Part shown: positions 33,050 to 43,731 of the stretch, piece by piece
How positions within the stretch are numbered: the stretch's first letter is position 1
Layout: the number at the start of each line of letters is the position of its first letter
From: Eurosta solidaginis
Lineage: Eukaryota; Arthropoda; Insecta; Diptera; Tephritidae
Length of the DNA: 64,000 bases
Reading direction: 5' to 3'
NCBI RefSeq assembly: GCF_040869045.1
Contig: NC_090319.1
Span: 48,456,779 to 48,520,778, forward strand
Position numbers and translations under genes: made by a program
Notes under the pieces: generated by a model
The model's input: only the letters and a program-made list of their open reading frames with translations
Told to the model about the DNA's origin: nothing
Database searches by the model: none

Positions 33050-33190
33050 AGTGTTGATTTTATTGAAATAAAATGTATGGGAAATTGTTCATACACTCTT
33101 GAAATATTTTAATTTGATGTTCACCACACAGGGAAGCTTCGTTGCATATTGAGCAATAGGTAGTCGTCATCCTTTTTTTGAAATATTGAC
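33050..33190 (-). pseudogene. piggyBac transposase C-terminal Cys-rich end
   Basis: Minus-strand codons at about 33070-33180 read 'CQYFKKRMTTTYCSICNEA' and continue with 'LCGEHQIKIFQEC'. The Cys/His spacing is like the C-terminal zinc domain of piggyBac transposases (C-x2-C, LC-x-xH, C). The catalytic DDD core that should precede it is missing. Confidence 0.65.
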
Positions 33191-33312
33191 AAAACTGCAG
33201 TATGTCTTTTTGCCTTTTGATGAACAATCTTTGCTCATTGATCCAGTTTCCTTTACATTAAGTATATCACGCATACTGTTCTTAACTTGTATAGGAAGGT
33301 TGGTTATATTTT

Positions 33313-33567
33313 CTAGTCAATTTTTTTGTCAGAGGTCGAATTCTGGGCGGAATCCGCTACTTTCACCAATTCCTCTTCAAAAGTATTTTCCTCGAACTCA
33401 GGAGAATAGTTTTGATCATCCAAACTATCGTCACTATCAAAATCTACTTCATCTTCAATTATGTCATCAGTAAAACTCTCATCGCTGTCAAGATTGTTCA
33501 AAAGAGCCTCTATTTCTGTATCCGCAAGACAGCGACTAGATTTTTCCAATTTTTCTTTTAATTTCAA
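33313..33567 (-). pseudogene. piggyBac transposase N-terminal acidic segment
   Basis: 84 codons with 'LADTEIEALLNNLDSDESF' followed by an acidic D/E-rich run, the usual N-terminus of PGBD transposases ('L[ST]xxEIExLL...DSDxD'). A stop comes soon after 'KKID', where the catalytic domain should begin; it has been deleted. Confidence 0.7.
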
Positions 33568-34149
33568 CCGAAATTCACATGGAACTTAAATTTCGTCCAC
33601 AAATATTTAGACATTAGCAGCATGATCACGTCAAACTTATTTAAGTTCAAAATTTTACCAGTTATTAGTAAGACTACGTAAAATTTACGTGCACACTTTT
33701 TTTGTAACACCGATTAAAGCAAACCGAGAACTGATAATTGACTAATTATTCACCTGTTTATGTAACACTAAAACAAAGCAAGCACTGCCCAGCGCTCACA
33801 GCGATAGGGCATAACGGTAAAATGTAACAGGACTTTTTATGCCACATGCACGTAAAATTTACGTATATTACCTTTCTAGGGTTAACTTAGAATAGGTGGC
33901 AACCCTAAATGGCAACCCTACTCAAAAATGTCCCTGTTGTAATGCGGAGTGAAATACCCTGCATATCGCCATATCTCATGCAATTTTTTTTAATTTCGAA
34001 TAGGTGCAACCTTGTGAAATTTTCTGAGTGGCAACACCTAGGTAGAAAGTCTTAGAAGGTGACATATTATCTCTGTGCCAAATTTCATTTAAATCGGTTG
34101 AGCCGTTCCCGAGATCGTTCGGCTATACTCGCTCGTTTGAAGTTATAAG

Positions 34150-35309
34150 ATATAAAGTTTCCAATTATACTACCTAAAGACGCTAAAATTTCGCTACACA
34201 TCGTAAGACATACGCACGAAATCAATATGCACGCAGGTGTCAAAGCGACGTTCGCTCTTGTTCGTCAACAATTTTGGATTTTGGGCTGCAGAAACTTAGT
34301 AATGAAGGTCATATTTGGTTGCAAAACATGTGTCTTGCAAACAAGAGCAACCAGCACTCAACTTATGGGTAATCTGCCATCAGCAAGAGTTCAACCCAGT
34401 CGGTCTTTTCTACACTGGGGAGACTACGCTGGCCCTGTATGCATAAAGTATTCAAAAACGCGAAATCCAAAAATTGGTAAAGCTTGATTTGCCATATTCG
34501 TCTGCCTGTCGACTAAAGCCCTATACATCGAATTGGTGAGTGATTTAACAACCGATGGCTTTTTAGCTCCTTTCCGGAGATTTATTGCATGCGGAGGAAA
34601 GCCCAGTGACCTATATTTCGATAATGGTACCACCTTACACGGTGCGAAACGAGCTCTAAACGAACTTCAACGGCTCTCAATATTTATTGAAGATCGGGCA
34701 GAGGTAGCTCAATCCCTAGCAAACGCAGGCGTTAACTGGCATTTAATCCCACCCTCAGCACCACACTTTGGAGGGTTGTGGAGAACTGGAGTACGATCTA
34801 TAAAATTACATTTGCTAAGAGTGATTGGAGACAGCCTACTTACGTTCGAAAAATACAGCACGGTACTATGGCAAATCGAAGCTATTTTAAATTCACGAGC
34901 TCTGTGCAGCATTTCTGATACAGATCTCGATCCTCTTACTCCGGCACATTTTTTAATTGGCGAATCGTATACATGTATACCTGAGCCATCTGATTTAACT
35001 ACAAATATAAACTTAAAACAACATTGGCGTCATCTGCAGGCTATGATTCAAGACTTTTGGAAACGCTGGCATACTGAGTACTTCACCTCTTTACAACAGA
35101 GGAATAAATGGCAACAGTCCACTTCTAATCTTGTAATCGGCAAATTGATCGTATTGAAAGAACCTAATCTTTCACCATCAAAATGGATTTTAAGGCGCAT
35201 CGTCGAAGTGCACAAAGGAGATGATGATTTAGTACGTGTGGTTACCATCAAAACCAGCAAAGGAGAATACAAGCGTCCAATCTCAAAGGTGGCGACATTG
35301 GCTTTCTGA
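34150..35309 (+). pseudogene. BEL-1 integrase, main part
   Basis: Continues from 22430. 34160-34360 gives the HHCC-type zinc region ('HIVRHTHEINMHAGVKATF', 'CKTCVLQTRATSTQ'). 34380-34800 gives the core: 'HWGDYAGPVC' (catalytic Asp normally in 'GVDYAGP'; here D of GDYAGP), 'LYFDNGTTLHGAKR' (second Asp) and 'SAPHFGGLWRTGVRS', where the usual Glu in 'GLWEAGVKS' is Arg-Thr. 34850-35309 gives the DUF5641-like C-terminus ending 'KVATLAF'. A stop at about 34486 breaks the frame, and the third catalytic acid is lost. Confidence 0.8.
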
Positions 35310-35333
35310 ACGCGTCGTTCAGGGGTGGCGGTA

Positions 35334-35452
35334 TGTTTGGGAACCGCAGACTACTTTGTTCCATCGTAATAACTAGTTGGGACCTCTGCGATATCGTCGT
35401 ATGTTGGAAGTCATTCAACTCCTTAAAAATAACATCATATTTAATACATAAC
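35334..35452 (+). repeat. BEL-1 3' LTR, piece 1
   Basis: Matches 15301-15420, preceded by the same polypurine sequence (AGGGGTGGCGG). Interrupted by a family-B element. Confidence 0.85.
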
Positions 35453-35999
35453 AAGTAAGGACTGGACTGTCTTCGGCTGTGTCGAAGACTTCATACCATT
35501 CATGAATGGGGCTGAACAATAATCTTATCCCGTTCGTAATCTCCGAATAATCGGATGTATAAGATAGGAAATATATAGTGAACAGATCTACATACCTAAA
35601 CGATTTTTAAGATAAATATAAAATAAACAAGTAAGGACGGGACTGTCTTCGACTGTGCCGAAGACTTCATACCTTTCATGAATGGGGCTGAACAATAATC
35701 TTATCCCGTTCGTAATCTTCGAATAATCGGATGTATAAGATAAGAAATATATAGTGAACAGATCTACATACCTAAACGATTTTTAAAATATATATAAAAT
35801 AAAAAAAAGGTAAGTACTTTGTGTGAGGATGCAAAGCTTCACGTTTTTTGTGGTCTGCATGTAAAAACTATGACTACGAATCACGTATTTCAAAAATATA
35901 TGACGTAAACGTAACTATTTGATGAATTTTGAAGCTTCTAGCCGTAAAAAAGGGGCACATGACAGTTTATATGAAGTATATAATATATATACCACCGAT

Positions 36000-36900
36000 C
36001 TCTATGGTTTTTTCATACAACAATATATGCTATATACGTAAGCATTTTGTGAAATTTGAAGCTTATAGCTGCTAAAATGGGGTAGAAATTGCGCAAAGTT
36101 TCTTATCTGAACAATCGGTTGTATGAGATATATACTATGCATACCACCGATCTCAATGATTTTTTCAGGCAACAATATATGCTATCTACGTAAGCAATCG
36201 GTGAAATTTGAAGCTTATAGCTGCTAAAATGGGGTAGAAATTGCGAAAAATTTCTTATCTGAACAATCGGTTGTATGAGATATATACTATATATACAACC
36301 GATCTCTATGATTTTGCAGACAACAATATATACTATATACGTAAGCAATCGGTGAAATTTGAAGCTTATAGCTGTTAAAATGGGGTAGAAATTGCGAAAA
36401 GTTTCTTATCTGAACAATCGGTTGTATGACATATATACTATATATACAACCGATCTCTATGATTTTTTCAGACAACAATATATGCTATATACGTAAGCAA
36501 TCGGTGAAATTTGAAGCTTATAGCTGTTAAAATGGGGTAGAAATTGCGAAAAGTTTCTTATCTGAACAATCGGTTGTATGAGATATATACTCTATATACA
36601 ACCGATCTCAATGATTTTTTCAGACAACAATATATGCTATATTCGTAAGTATTCGGAGAAATTTGAAGCTCCTAGCTGTTAAAATGAGGCTAAAATATGC
36701 GAAAATATATATATATATACTACATATATATACTATATATACCACCATATATATATTATATATACCACCGATCTTTATGATTTTTTCAGACAACAATATA
36801 TGTTATACGTAAGCATTCGTTGAAATTTGAAGCCTCTAGCTCTTAAAATAGGGCAGTAATTACGAAAAGTTCCTTATCTGAACAATCGGTTGTGGGGTAT
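36000..36900 (+). repeat. Tandem array, ~152-bp unit, about 6 copies
   Basis: 'CTTATCTGAACAATCGGTTG' recurs at 36102, 36254, 36405, 36557 and 36873 (two steps). Each unit has 'CGATCTCTATGATTTTTTCA' and 'GAAATTTGAAGCTTATAGCT'. The frames seen on the minus strand are an effect of the period. Confidence 0.85.
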
Positions 36901-36944
36901 ATATACTATATATACGACCGATCTCATCAAGTATATGGTGAAGT

Positions 36945-37183
36945 TTGAAGCTTCAATCTGTTAAATTGGGTAAGATATTACAAAAATCCTCTTTTTCTGA
37001 AAACTCGGTTGTGGTATATCCTATAGTATATATCCTCCAATTGGGTAAGATATTACAAAAATCCTCTTTTTCTGAAAAATCTGTTGTGGTATATGCTATA
37101 GTATATATCCTCCATACAACCGATTTTTCAGGAAAAGAGGATTTTTGTAATATCTTACCCAATTTAACAGATTGAAGCTTCAA
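36945..37183. repeat. Inverted repeat able to form a ~70-bp hairpin stem
   Basis: 36945-37015 ('TTTGAAGCTTCAATCTG', 'GGGTAAGATATTACAAAAAT') is answered in inverse by 37112-37183 ('ATTTTTGTAATATCTTACCC', 'CAGATTGAAGCTTCAAA'). The left arm is also partly duplicated in direct order at 37035-37085. Confidence 0.85.
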
Positions 37184-37444
37184 AGATCCGGTCGGTTCCG
37201 ACAAATGTCTAATCGGACACCCAAATACACCCGCTCACCAAATTTTATCAAGATATCTCAAAAATTGAGGGAGTAGTTTGCATACAAACAGACAGACGGA
37301 CAGACGGACATGGCTAAATCAACTCAGCTCTTCAACCTGATTATTTCGGTATACTTAATGGTGGGTCTATCTATTTTCCTTCAAGGACTTACAATTTTCG
37401 GTTTCGTGACGAAATTAATATACCATTTCATTTTCATGAAAGGT

Positions 37445-37660
37445 ATAATAACTGCATAGCATACATACTAAGCTGTTAAGCTTTCACCAGCATGCATTTG
37501 CCTAATAACGAGCGTACATACATATTTACATATGTATGCTTATCCCCATGTACATACAAAGCGAATGCAAGTTCAATGCCAGCAGCATCATACGAGTCTA
37601 CCGCTACGCATTCAATTGCTACAGTCCGCTTATTTGTTTCGATATTTTCTATTATTTATT
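37445..37660 (+). repeat. BEL-1 3' LTR, piece 2
   Basis: Resumes with 'ATAACTGCATAGCATAC' and follows 15416-15620 to 'TATTTTCTATTATTTATT', where a ~23-kb insertion begins. Confidence 0.8.
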
Positions 37661-40090
37661 TATAAGCTTTTATTTAGTTTCACTTTTGTTGTATGTAATG
37701 GAATTTTGCAAGTTAAATTTGATACACTTCGCGGTCTCCGATTGAGCTGAAATTTTGCACACATGTATAACTCCGATGACAATGCAATTTTACCTTGCGA
37801 GAATTCGATAAATTAATCGATAACACAGTTATCGGTAAAGATTTGTTTACTTTGGCATAACAGCCTAAGTTCCATACACACCCGGCGGTACCTAACCGTG
37901 GATTCTGAGACTTATTCGTGGTGAATCACAGGTGGTGAATCCCACGCTTGCGAAAAGCGGAGACTAAGCTAATTTTTTAAGGCTGTTTAACTCTGTAATC
38001 TTTGCTGTAATTTATTTTGCTTTTGGAAAAATGACCTATTTGAAAAAAGCTGGCTGAAAAATATTGACATAACAGCTTACGTTAAATAAACAATTGAAAA
38101 TCTTGGAAAATTTGAGCAGATGTGGCAATTTCGCGCGTTCGTTGAACGAAATATTAACAATCTATTGATCATCGCTAGGAAATTAGCGACATTTCATCAA
38201 CTAAGCAGCACTTTAGCAATACTACCGTTATTATTTGGCTGCTCAAACATATCCATATTAATTGTGCATTAAATCTAAAATATAAAACTCAAAAATTACT
38301 CCGGTTGTTATGTCCGTAGCATTTATTTGGTTCAAATACACAACCAGTAATAGCCAAAGCCATAATAATTTATACGGGTCGTGAATTCTTTCTCTTATTC
38401 AAAAACTGAACTACCAGCGCTACAGTCATCAGCTCAGTGTCATCATTGCCAGTAGCGCCAATAACACCAAACTCGTGCCTGACACACAAAAGTCGTTTCA
38501 CTAATTAGCGCAAGTGAAAGGTACTACGCACTCTCTAATAAGTAGCGTCAAAAATTCGCTTGGAGTCATTGCGTCAATGAGCTACCATTGAGCTGGCACC
38601 GCATTGGCGCTGGCGCCATGCAATTTACATCACTAAAATTGCGCGAATGCCCAGGCTCATGACTTTTTTTAATCATGATGGTGAAAACGAAGCAGGGGCA
38701 AAACCTATGGTGTATTCCTGGCGCAGCCGTCACCTCATTATCAATTCATATTTCTCATTATCAATTTATGTATTCTCAATATGAAGTAACATTTTTCACT
38801 ATCAATTTATATTGTCTCAATAACGCTTCTCATTATCATACTTTATTTTCTCATTATAAAGTTGGATTTCCCATTATCGATTTGCGTGTTCTCAATAGCC
38901 GTGTTTTTATTTTACACGCGTATACGTTTCGTTTGCGCGTGAAAAAAAAACGCCATCCTCGCTTAGATAATGCTTAGGAGACCCATCTAGCGGCTGTGGT
39001 TAAACACGAGCTACAGCAACAGGGTGTAGCGAAAAGCGGAGATACAACCCTCTGTTGTATTTCTGTGTATAACATATAGCTGAATCAGTTGTGATAAATA
39101 GTGGTCGCGCATAGAATACACAAATTAGTGCAGAGGGTTAAACATAGACACATATTTCAGTTACATTTGAGTATAATGCGTATTGAAATTTAGTAGTACT
39201 AATTTTATACGTAGCAATTTCAGAGGTGTATTTAAAGTTTGCCGCTTAGCAGTCCATATAAAGTTTAAGCGTAAACGTATATAGATGAGAAAAAAAACAC
39301 AGCTAATATAAACTTATATTTCTCAATACAAAGTTATATATTCTCATTATAAACTGAAAAAGGTGTAGTGCGTAAACGAACTGCCAAATTTTGTATGAAA
39401 AATCATTCAACATTTCATGGTGTAAACGCGATAAACTCAACGTAATGCAACCTTGCAAACAACAGCCGTCATTTTCATGTGTAAAAATTCTGTGATATAA
39501 CGAACGCTAACGCGGTTATACTGTTTTCACACAGAAACTTAATGATCTCATTTCACCTGCTAATGAAATCGTAAATTTTTTGCTTTCACACAGAAGTAAC
39601 TGCTCGATTAATATGAAGGAGGAGACAGACAATCATGGCGGAACGATACAAGGTGGGAGCATGGTGACATACCTACAAACAAAAAAAATTCCATATACTT
39701 GTAAATTCGATGGACAAATGTCAAAATCGTACTGCGCCGGTAGTTGATGTATCAAATCAAATAAAAAAGGTTATAATCAGCTGTTCGATGCGGCCACCTT
39801 GTATCGTTCCGCCATGCAGACAATGACATTTGCTTTGACAAATGACATTTTTAAGCACTGAACACACCAAAAACTAAGAAGCGGAAACGGAAGCGGAACG
39901 CTGCCAACAGAGTTGCATTGTGCTTTTGACTTTATTAGGCATTCGATTAGCTACTAATGAAATAATAATAGATTCGAATTTTGTAGGGAAGATTGAGCTC
40001 AATAAGCGTCTTAATGTAGAAAATTGCCTTTATTATTCAATAAGCCGTCTGTGTGAAAATAGTATTAGGCTGTTATCGGTAAAGGCGGTG
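37661..40090. other. Unassigned sequence with inverted ends; possible DNA transposon
   Basis: No coding domain is seen. 'ATAACAGCCTAA' at 37856-37867 is the inverse of 'TTAGGCTGTTAT' at 40065-40076, and GTTATCGGTAAAG stands on both sides (37828-37840, 40072-40084), so a ~2.2-kb non-autonomous element is possible. A hAT-type MITE lies inside at 39634-39816. Confidence 0.35.
39634..39816. mobile_element. hAT-type MITE (183 bp)
   Basis: The left end CATGGCGGAACGATACAAGG is answered by the inverse CCTTGTATCGTTCCGCCATG at the right end. An 8-bp direct repeat CAGACAAT flanks it (39626-39633 and 39817-39824). An 8-bp duplication is the mark of hAT transposons. No ORF. Confidence 0.8.
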
Positions 40091-40600
40091 GCACAATGAC
40101 ACTTTTCATATAGATGCGTTTAACACAAGCTTATGCATTCCAATAACATCGCCACAATCAGCCAAGATGTTGCGCTTGTAAATATGAAGGAACTTCAGAC
40201 TTGGCAATTGAAGTTTATTACGCCTTGCCCATTCACATACAAAATTTCGCGAAGCACTGTTGTAAACATTCTCTCTATACAACAAAAATACTTGCTAACA
40301 TATTTTGTGTCGTATTCGATAGTAATATTGCAGTTTTTAATTGTGAAAAATGTTAGAAAATTTACCAACCAGTGAGAAAAATAATTTCACTTGCAAAGTG
40401 TGCCAACACCCTTAGCCAAAGCAAATGTCAAATTCTTCTTCTTATGATTTGCTTGGAACAAAATTGGGGAGTTGGCTACTTTTCAATATCAGATGGCGCT
40501 AGTGCCGCTCATTCTAGCATTCTCTATAAAAATACGTGCATTCTACTCATAATGATTAGCATGTGTTAAACTCATCTATATGAAAAACTGCTTATGTGTC
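40091..40600 (+). mobile_element. MITE-like element with conserved ~80-codon ORF, copy 2
   Basis: Inverse of 5776-6304. Ends read 'GGCACAATGACACTTTTCAT' and 'ATGAAAAACTGCTTATGTGTC', sharing 'TTTTCATATAGATG' in inverse order. The 80-codon frame at 40133-40375 has the same start, end region and hydrophobic middle as in copy 1, with scattered replacements and one two-codon gap. Confidence 0.6.
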
Positions 40601-40962
40601 GGAGCTGTAAGTGTTGCATACTTTTCTGCGCACTTGATTTTGTTTTACAGATTTTTGGCGATGGAATTTTAGCTGAGCGAAAGTTGGAATTTTATTTTAA
40701 AACACATTTCACCCACAGAGCAGAGATCTGTAATAGTAGTTGTAAACTGAACGCGATATAGGCAAAGTCACAATAAGATATGATTTTAAGTTAGTTAACA
40801 CTCGAATAGAAGAACTTGACGGTTCAAAGTTGACTTCGAAGAAACCTTGCAATGTTGATGCATTAAAAGAAATGGATATGATGAGAAACGTTACAAATAA
40901 CTCAGTAAAGATTGCATAACTAATTTAAACAATATTTTACCCTACTAAAAATTGAAAAAAAA
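40601..40962. other. Spacer, no feature recognised
   Basis: AT-rich sequence up to the BEL-2 target site; continues after BEL-2 at 50702. Confidence 0.4.
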
Positions 40963-40967
40963 AAAAT

Positions 40968-41440
40968 TGTTTAGGCCAGCAGGCTAACCCCAAAGGAAAA
41001 TTAAGGGCCGGCCACCCTAATGCAATTTAATACAAAACCGCTTATTTCTTACGGCCGTTAGCACTTATACTAAAAGAAAAAGTGACGTTTCGTTAAGTTA
41101 CCCCGCCAAAGGCCTGTTAGCTTTGGGGGTAAACGGAATGCGTGGAAAGGAAACTCTTTCACTTGGATTAAAACCGCAGCAGTTTACGCACGCTCGAACG
41201 TCTTGAAGCCGCAAGTTAAAACCACATCAAACGTCACACCGCCAGAACGCAGAGTCCCTGGATATATTAAAGGTAATATTGTAGCAATTGCATGCTTGCA
41301 CCTTTAAACTCTCTTTCTGTTATTTTCCACTGCATATTTTGTGAAATAAAGTCTATTGAAATTTTAATATTAATCACTGCCTTTCTTTCCTAACCTCCAT
41401 CGAGAGAAACTAGTCTGGAATCCGCCAGCTCAAGTTTTTA
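40968..41440 (+). repeat. BEL-2 5' LTR
   Basis: Starts TGTTTAGGCCAGCAGG, ends CTCAAGTTTTTA (TTTTCA in the 3' LTR). AATAAA at 41345-41350 is a polyadenylation signal candidate. Confidence 0.9.
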
Positions 41441-41456
41441 TGGTCCATCAGCGCCA
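41441..41456 (+). other. Primer-binding site candidate of BEL-2
   Basis: TGGTCCATCAGCGCCA follows the LTR directly. The TGG start fits, but I cannot name the tRNA. Confidence 0.5.
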
Positions 41457-42690
41457 GTAAGGGAAGCAAGCCTAGAGGAAATACAGTCCACTAACCAAAA
41501 CCACAATATTCATCACGTTTTTAATCGTTGAGTACACAGCCATTCCGGACAACAACGGAATTTGTACAGCGTCAGAGTTCACAGCTCATCTCTGAAGAAT
41601 TTCATCAAATCACTTCAAAGCGTTTGGTTAAAAGGTATGTGCTCAAATTAAAAGTGACATAAATAAAAAAGTGTTTTAAGTTTTTTCATTTAAATCACAT
41701 GCGGTGATAAAAGATTTGCTAAAAAAGTGACACAAACGAAAAGTGTAAAAAATATTTTTTCTTTTCATATAAATCACATGCGGTGATTGAAATTTACTGA
41801 ATAAACAGTGTTATTACAAAGCCTTTTGTCTATCCGATACTCTCCCCCACCCGTGGTAAGAGGTATTGGACACAGCCTAAGGCTAGCAGTCAGTGGCATA
41901 AAATCTTAGTAACTTTCCTTAAAACGTTCCACTGCACTGCACTTTCGGTTCTTGCAACCATCGCGTTTATAAATCATTAAACATATTTTGAGCTTAATCG
42001 TGACAAAAGGTGCTTGTCCAACTTCTGTGACACCAATTTGGTCGTTCTTAGAATATTGAAAAACTCGCTAACACAGTGCTTTCTGCTCGTTAAAAATTCA
42101 AACGCGCAAACACAAACGCTCATATTGCAACAGACCATTTATTGGCTCTAGCTACACGCGTTAATTGTGGCAAGCAAACTTTTCTTTGAACACTTAGCAC
42201 CAGCAATATTCATTTTAGCGGAGGAGACATAACCTCACATATTATATTGCACACCGGTCACACATACAGGCTCACTGTGTTTTCCTTTTAAATACAATAT
42301 CTTCTTTTTCTTTAAAATCAATATAAATTGGGATCGAGTCGTTTAATCCTCACATTTATATTCGATTTTTTGTTCACTGTATTTTTATATCACATATTTA
42401 TCATACTTATATCACACACATGTATATAATTATTTTTCATAAAATCTGGTATTCAGTGGCGAAGAGCTGAAAATAACACTTTATTGCATATATATACATA
42501 TATATTTATTTATAATAAATTTTAAAAAGATCATAAAGAGGTGATTCCAAAATTTTTCTTTTGCATGAAAATTTGTTTTTGAGTGGTGGTGTTAGTTTAT
42601 TGAAACCCTTCCCTTTGCTTCTGAGCATCAAACTCGAATTTGCTAATTAGGCCCTGCATAATAGTTCTTCTTTGCTAAATATCAAACGAT
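41457..42690. other. BEL-2 leader
   Basis: Untranslated leader before gag. It includes an 80-bp direct duplication around 'AAATCACATGCGGTGAT' (41692 and 41772). No genes. Confidence 0.5.
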
Positions 42691-43731
42691 ATGGAGAAAT
42701 TCATTAAAGCAGCTGACGAGGTGGTACAGTTTGAGGCTGAATTCAACGACAGACCTCAAGCTGAACACACAAAATATACTCTAGCCATTCACCAAGAAGA
42801 ATTAAAGAATAATTGGAGAAAGGCAAAGTTAGCTTATGAGGATCTCTTGTACTCTGAAACGGCAGAGAAAAAGGTGTTAGCGCAGGCCAAGCCGAAATAC
42901 CAGGCGACGTATGCCGCATATGTACGCGGCAGTTCAACCATGGCTGAATTAATAGCAAAGCTAACTAAACGCGATAAGGAGGGAGAAGGGACACCTGATC
43001 CAGAACACAGCATGCGACTACCTCCGTGCGATACGGATGTATCCAAAGGTGACTACCTCTCCTGGCCAACGTTCCGTGACATGTTCACGGCAATATACAT
43101 ACGGAATAAGCGCCTAACTCCAGTTGAGAAGTTATTTCACCTCAACCAAAAAACGCAGGGTGAGGCAAGGGATATAGTTAAAAAATGCCCCCTTACAAAC
43201 GATGGGTTTGACACAGCGTGGAAGAATTTAGGGGAAAGATATGAGAATAAACGAATTCTCGTCAATACCCAATTAAAAATATTATTCAATCTTGAAATCG
43301 TAGAAAGTGAGTGTGGCACCGCGATTAAAACACTTCAGCGGGAAATAAATAACTGCATCTCAGCTCTAAAAGCTCATCAAATTGAGATAAGCAATTGGGA
43401 TGCGATATTCACATATCTGTGCTCCACCAAACTACCCGAAAGCACGCTAGCTTTATGGGAACAGACCATAGAGAATAAAACTGAAATATCAAAATGGGAA
43501 GGTATGGATAAATTTTTATCGAATAGGTTCCAGACCTTGGAAACAGTCTCGGGATTAACAGGTAGCAAAAATACCAAAGCTCCCAAACAACCACCACCCA
43601 AACATAATAATGATTCGTCTCAAAAGAAAGTAGGCGCCTACCAAGCAAATGTAGCTAGAAACACTTGCAGATGCTGTAAAATAACCACAAGCTGTCACAA
43701 TGCCAAAGCTTCCAACGGCTCTCTGTCGTAG
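42691..43731 (+). pseudogene. Gag of BEL-2 (346 codons, ends in frameshift)
   Basis: Starts ATGGAGAAATTC. Residues 1-95 are a charged coiled region; 105-290 are the DUF1759 capsid-like domain ('LPPCDTDVSKGDYLSWPTFR', 'GEARDIVKKCPLT', 'LKILFNLEIV', 'NCISALKAHQIEISNWDAIF'). The zinc region begins 'CRCCKITTSCHN', then the frame slips: one base lost near 43699 sends it to a stop at 43731, while the neighbouring frame carries on with 'CQSFQRLSVVDRVAFIKD'. Gag would form the particle. Aside from that single indel the domain looks well kept. Confidence 0.85.

Larger units (their letters stand above)
32932..33881 (-). mobile_element. piggyBac-like deletion derivative (950 bp)
   Basis: The ends are CCCTAGAAAGGTAA and TTACCTTTCTAGGG, a perfect 14-bp terminal inverted repeat of the CCCTAGAAAG type known for piggyBac, and TTAA flanks both (32928-32931, 33882-33885). 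Subterminal 'CGTAAATTTTACGT' occurs near both ends. It keeps only the two ends of a transposase gene on the minus strand, so it depends on a helper. Confidence 0.9.
35453..37444 (+). mobile_element. Interspersed repeat family B, near full-length
   Basis: Inserted in the LTR between '...TTTAATACATA' and 'ATAACTGCATAGC'. It begins 'ACAAGTAAGGACTGGACTG' and ends 'CATTTTCATGAAAGGTAT'. The first ~180 bp ('GACTGTCTTCG...AAGACTTCATACC') stands twice (35452 and 35630). Then come a ~152-bp tandem array, an inverted repeat and a (GACG)n tract. Its layout (5' 'AACAAGTAAGG', internal tandem units, a GACGGACGGACATGGCT-type tract) parallels family A, so the two families may be related. No genes. Confidence 0.75.

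Noticed and set aside
36103..36478. Minus-strand frames repeating YSIYLIQPIVQIRNFSQF
   Set aside because: By-products of the 152-bp tandem array in family B.
36945..37204. Frames on both strands with GKILQKSSF repeats
   Set aside because: They come from the inverted repeat, which reads the same on both strands; not a protein gene.
38675..38977. 100-codon frame in the region between MITEs
   Set aside because: Biased composition with short AT-rich repeats (TCTCATTATCA); no domain, no conservation evidence.
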